Part shown: positions 5,846 through 5,994 of the stretch, one piece after another
Numbering within the stretch: position 1 is the stretch's first letter
Layout: each line of letters opens with the position of its first letter
From: Clostridia bacterium
GTDB taxonomy: Bacteria; Bacillota; Clostridia; Oscillospirales; CAG-382
Assembly: GCA_900757905.1 (NCBI GenBank)
Contig: CAAEPN010000209.1
Coordinates: 1 to 5,994, forward strand
Reading direction: 5' to 3'
DNA: 5,994 nt
Notes under the pieces: generated by a model
Told to the model about the DNA's origin: nothing
Databases searched by the model: none
The model's input: the letters and a program-made list of their open reading frames with translations, nothing else
Translations under genes and position numbers: made by a program

Positions 5846-5874
5846 CGTGTCGCAAAACAAAGTTTTGCGACACG
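5846..5874. repeat. Perfect 13-bp hairpin beside repeat copy B
   Basis: CGTGTCGCAAAAC (5846-5858) pairs perfectly with 5862-5874 around an AAA loop (TTT on the minus strand). No T run follows on either strand. Relative to the repeat it occupies the same side as the permease terminator does beside copy A, and shares the ACTTTGT apex when read on the minus strand. It may be a variable outer stem of the element or a degraded terminator. Confidence 0.75.
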
Positions 5875-5877
5875 CTC

Positions 5878-5915
5878 AAGCGCACGGCGGTTTTATTAAC
5901 CGTCGGGCGCTTTTT
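5878..5915 (+). terminator. Hairpin terminator T2, related to T1
   Basis: A 15-position stem (5878-5892 with 5898-5912) closes on a TTATT loop, with one A-G mismatch and one G-T wobble, and ends in TTTTT (5911-5915). The T run points to plus-strand termination. It also lies 9 nt past the probable minus-strand stop at 5921, where the stem could terminate the opposing gene. One T-A pair in T1 is C-G here, a compensatory change. Confidence 0.8.
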
Positions 5916-5920
5916 ACACA

Positions 5921-5994
5921 TTATAGCTTAGTCAGCATATCCCAAATTCTTTGCCACACCGACACGCGCATGCCGCTGTCCGGCTGACCGCCGC
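5921..5994 (-). CDS. Probable C-terminal end of an unidentified minus-strand protein
   Basis: On the minus strand, one frame stays open from the right edge (first whole codon at 5992) for 23 codons to a TAA at 5921-5923. It ends in SVWQRIWDMLTKL, an amphipathic helix-like C-terminus, and the stop is followed closely by hairpin T2, as expected for a real gene end. The other two minus-strand frames also stay open for about 20 codons, so openness alone proves little. No family can be recognised from 23 residues. Confidence 0.4.
   Translation of the reverse strand, partial: GGQPDSGMRVSVWQRIWDMLTKL

Larger units (their letters stand above)
5598..5920. other. Gene-free, hairpin-dense convergent intergenic region
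   Basis: This 323-bp stretch has no believable gene. In order it holds a 15-bp terminator-like hairpin (5650-5684), repeat copy B (5689-5834) with three stem-loops, a perfect 13-bp hairpin (5846-5874), and a second terminator related to the first (5878-5915). The short open frames across it run through the hairpins and resemble no protein. Confidence 0.8.

Noticed and set aside
5692..5987. Plus-strand frames across repeat copy B and the following hairpins
   Set aside because: They consist mostly of repeat and stem-loop sequence, with no ribosome site at sensible spacing and no protein-like pattern.

Overview
The window looks like chromosome of a mid-GC member of the Firmicutes, probably an anaerobic gut Clostridia (Oscillospiraceae-type). 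The reasons are strong GGAGG-type ribosome sites, a GTG start, short intergenic gaps, many intrinsic-terminator hairpins, and protein families common in gut Clostridia. No database search was possible, so the taxonomy is inference.

Layout, left to right. (1) Bases 3-314 carry the 3' end of a DUF5131 (phage Gp37/Gp68-like) gene whose stop codon lies inside a terminator hairpin. (2) Bases 363-1547 encode a complete AI-2E-family membrane permease, closed by a strong hairpin. (3) Bases 1587-1735 hold copy A of a roughly 147-bp multi-hairpin repeat, in the gap between two convergent genes. (4) Bases 1770-2597 (minus) encode an AraC-family regulator. (5) Bases 2598-2755 form a compact divergent control region with back-to-back promoters sharing their -10 region, a 15-bp palindrome, and a terminator-like hairpin in the regulator's leader. 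(6) Bases 2756-5597 are a tight three-gene operon: TIM-barrel sugar isomerase/epimerase, Gfo/Idh/MocA NAD(P)-dependent oxidoreductase, and a second TIM-barrel isomerase/epimerase. (7) Bases 5598-5920 are a gene-free stretch packed with hairpins: a terminator, repeat copy B in inverted orientation to copy A, a 13-bp hairpin, and a second terminator related to the first. (8) At the right edge there is probably the 3' end of another minus-strand gene.

The regulator and operon form a self-contained catabolic cassette. A divergent AraC-type activator probably senses a sugar or glycoside. The oxidoreductase probably makes a keto-sugar, and the two metal-dependent TIM-barrel enzymes isomerise, epimerise or cleave the product. 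The substrate cannot be read from sequence. This gene logic is shared by inositol catabolism and by 3-keto-glycoside and C-glycoside breakdown, but no transporter, kinase or hydrolase lies in the window to decide between them.

The most unusual non-coding signal is the pair of inverted, about 93% identical repeats bracketing the cassette. Each lies between convergent genes and is built of three conserved stem-loops with A-run/T-run arms, next to a further perfect hairpin whose ACTTTGT loop is conserved although its stem sequence differs.
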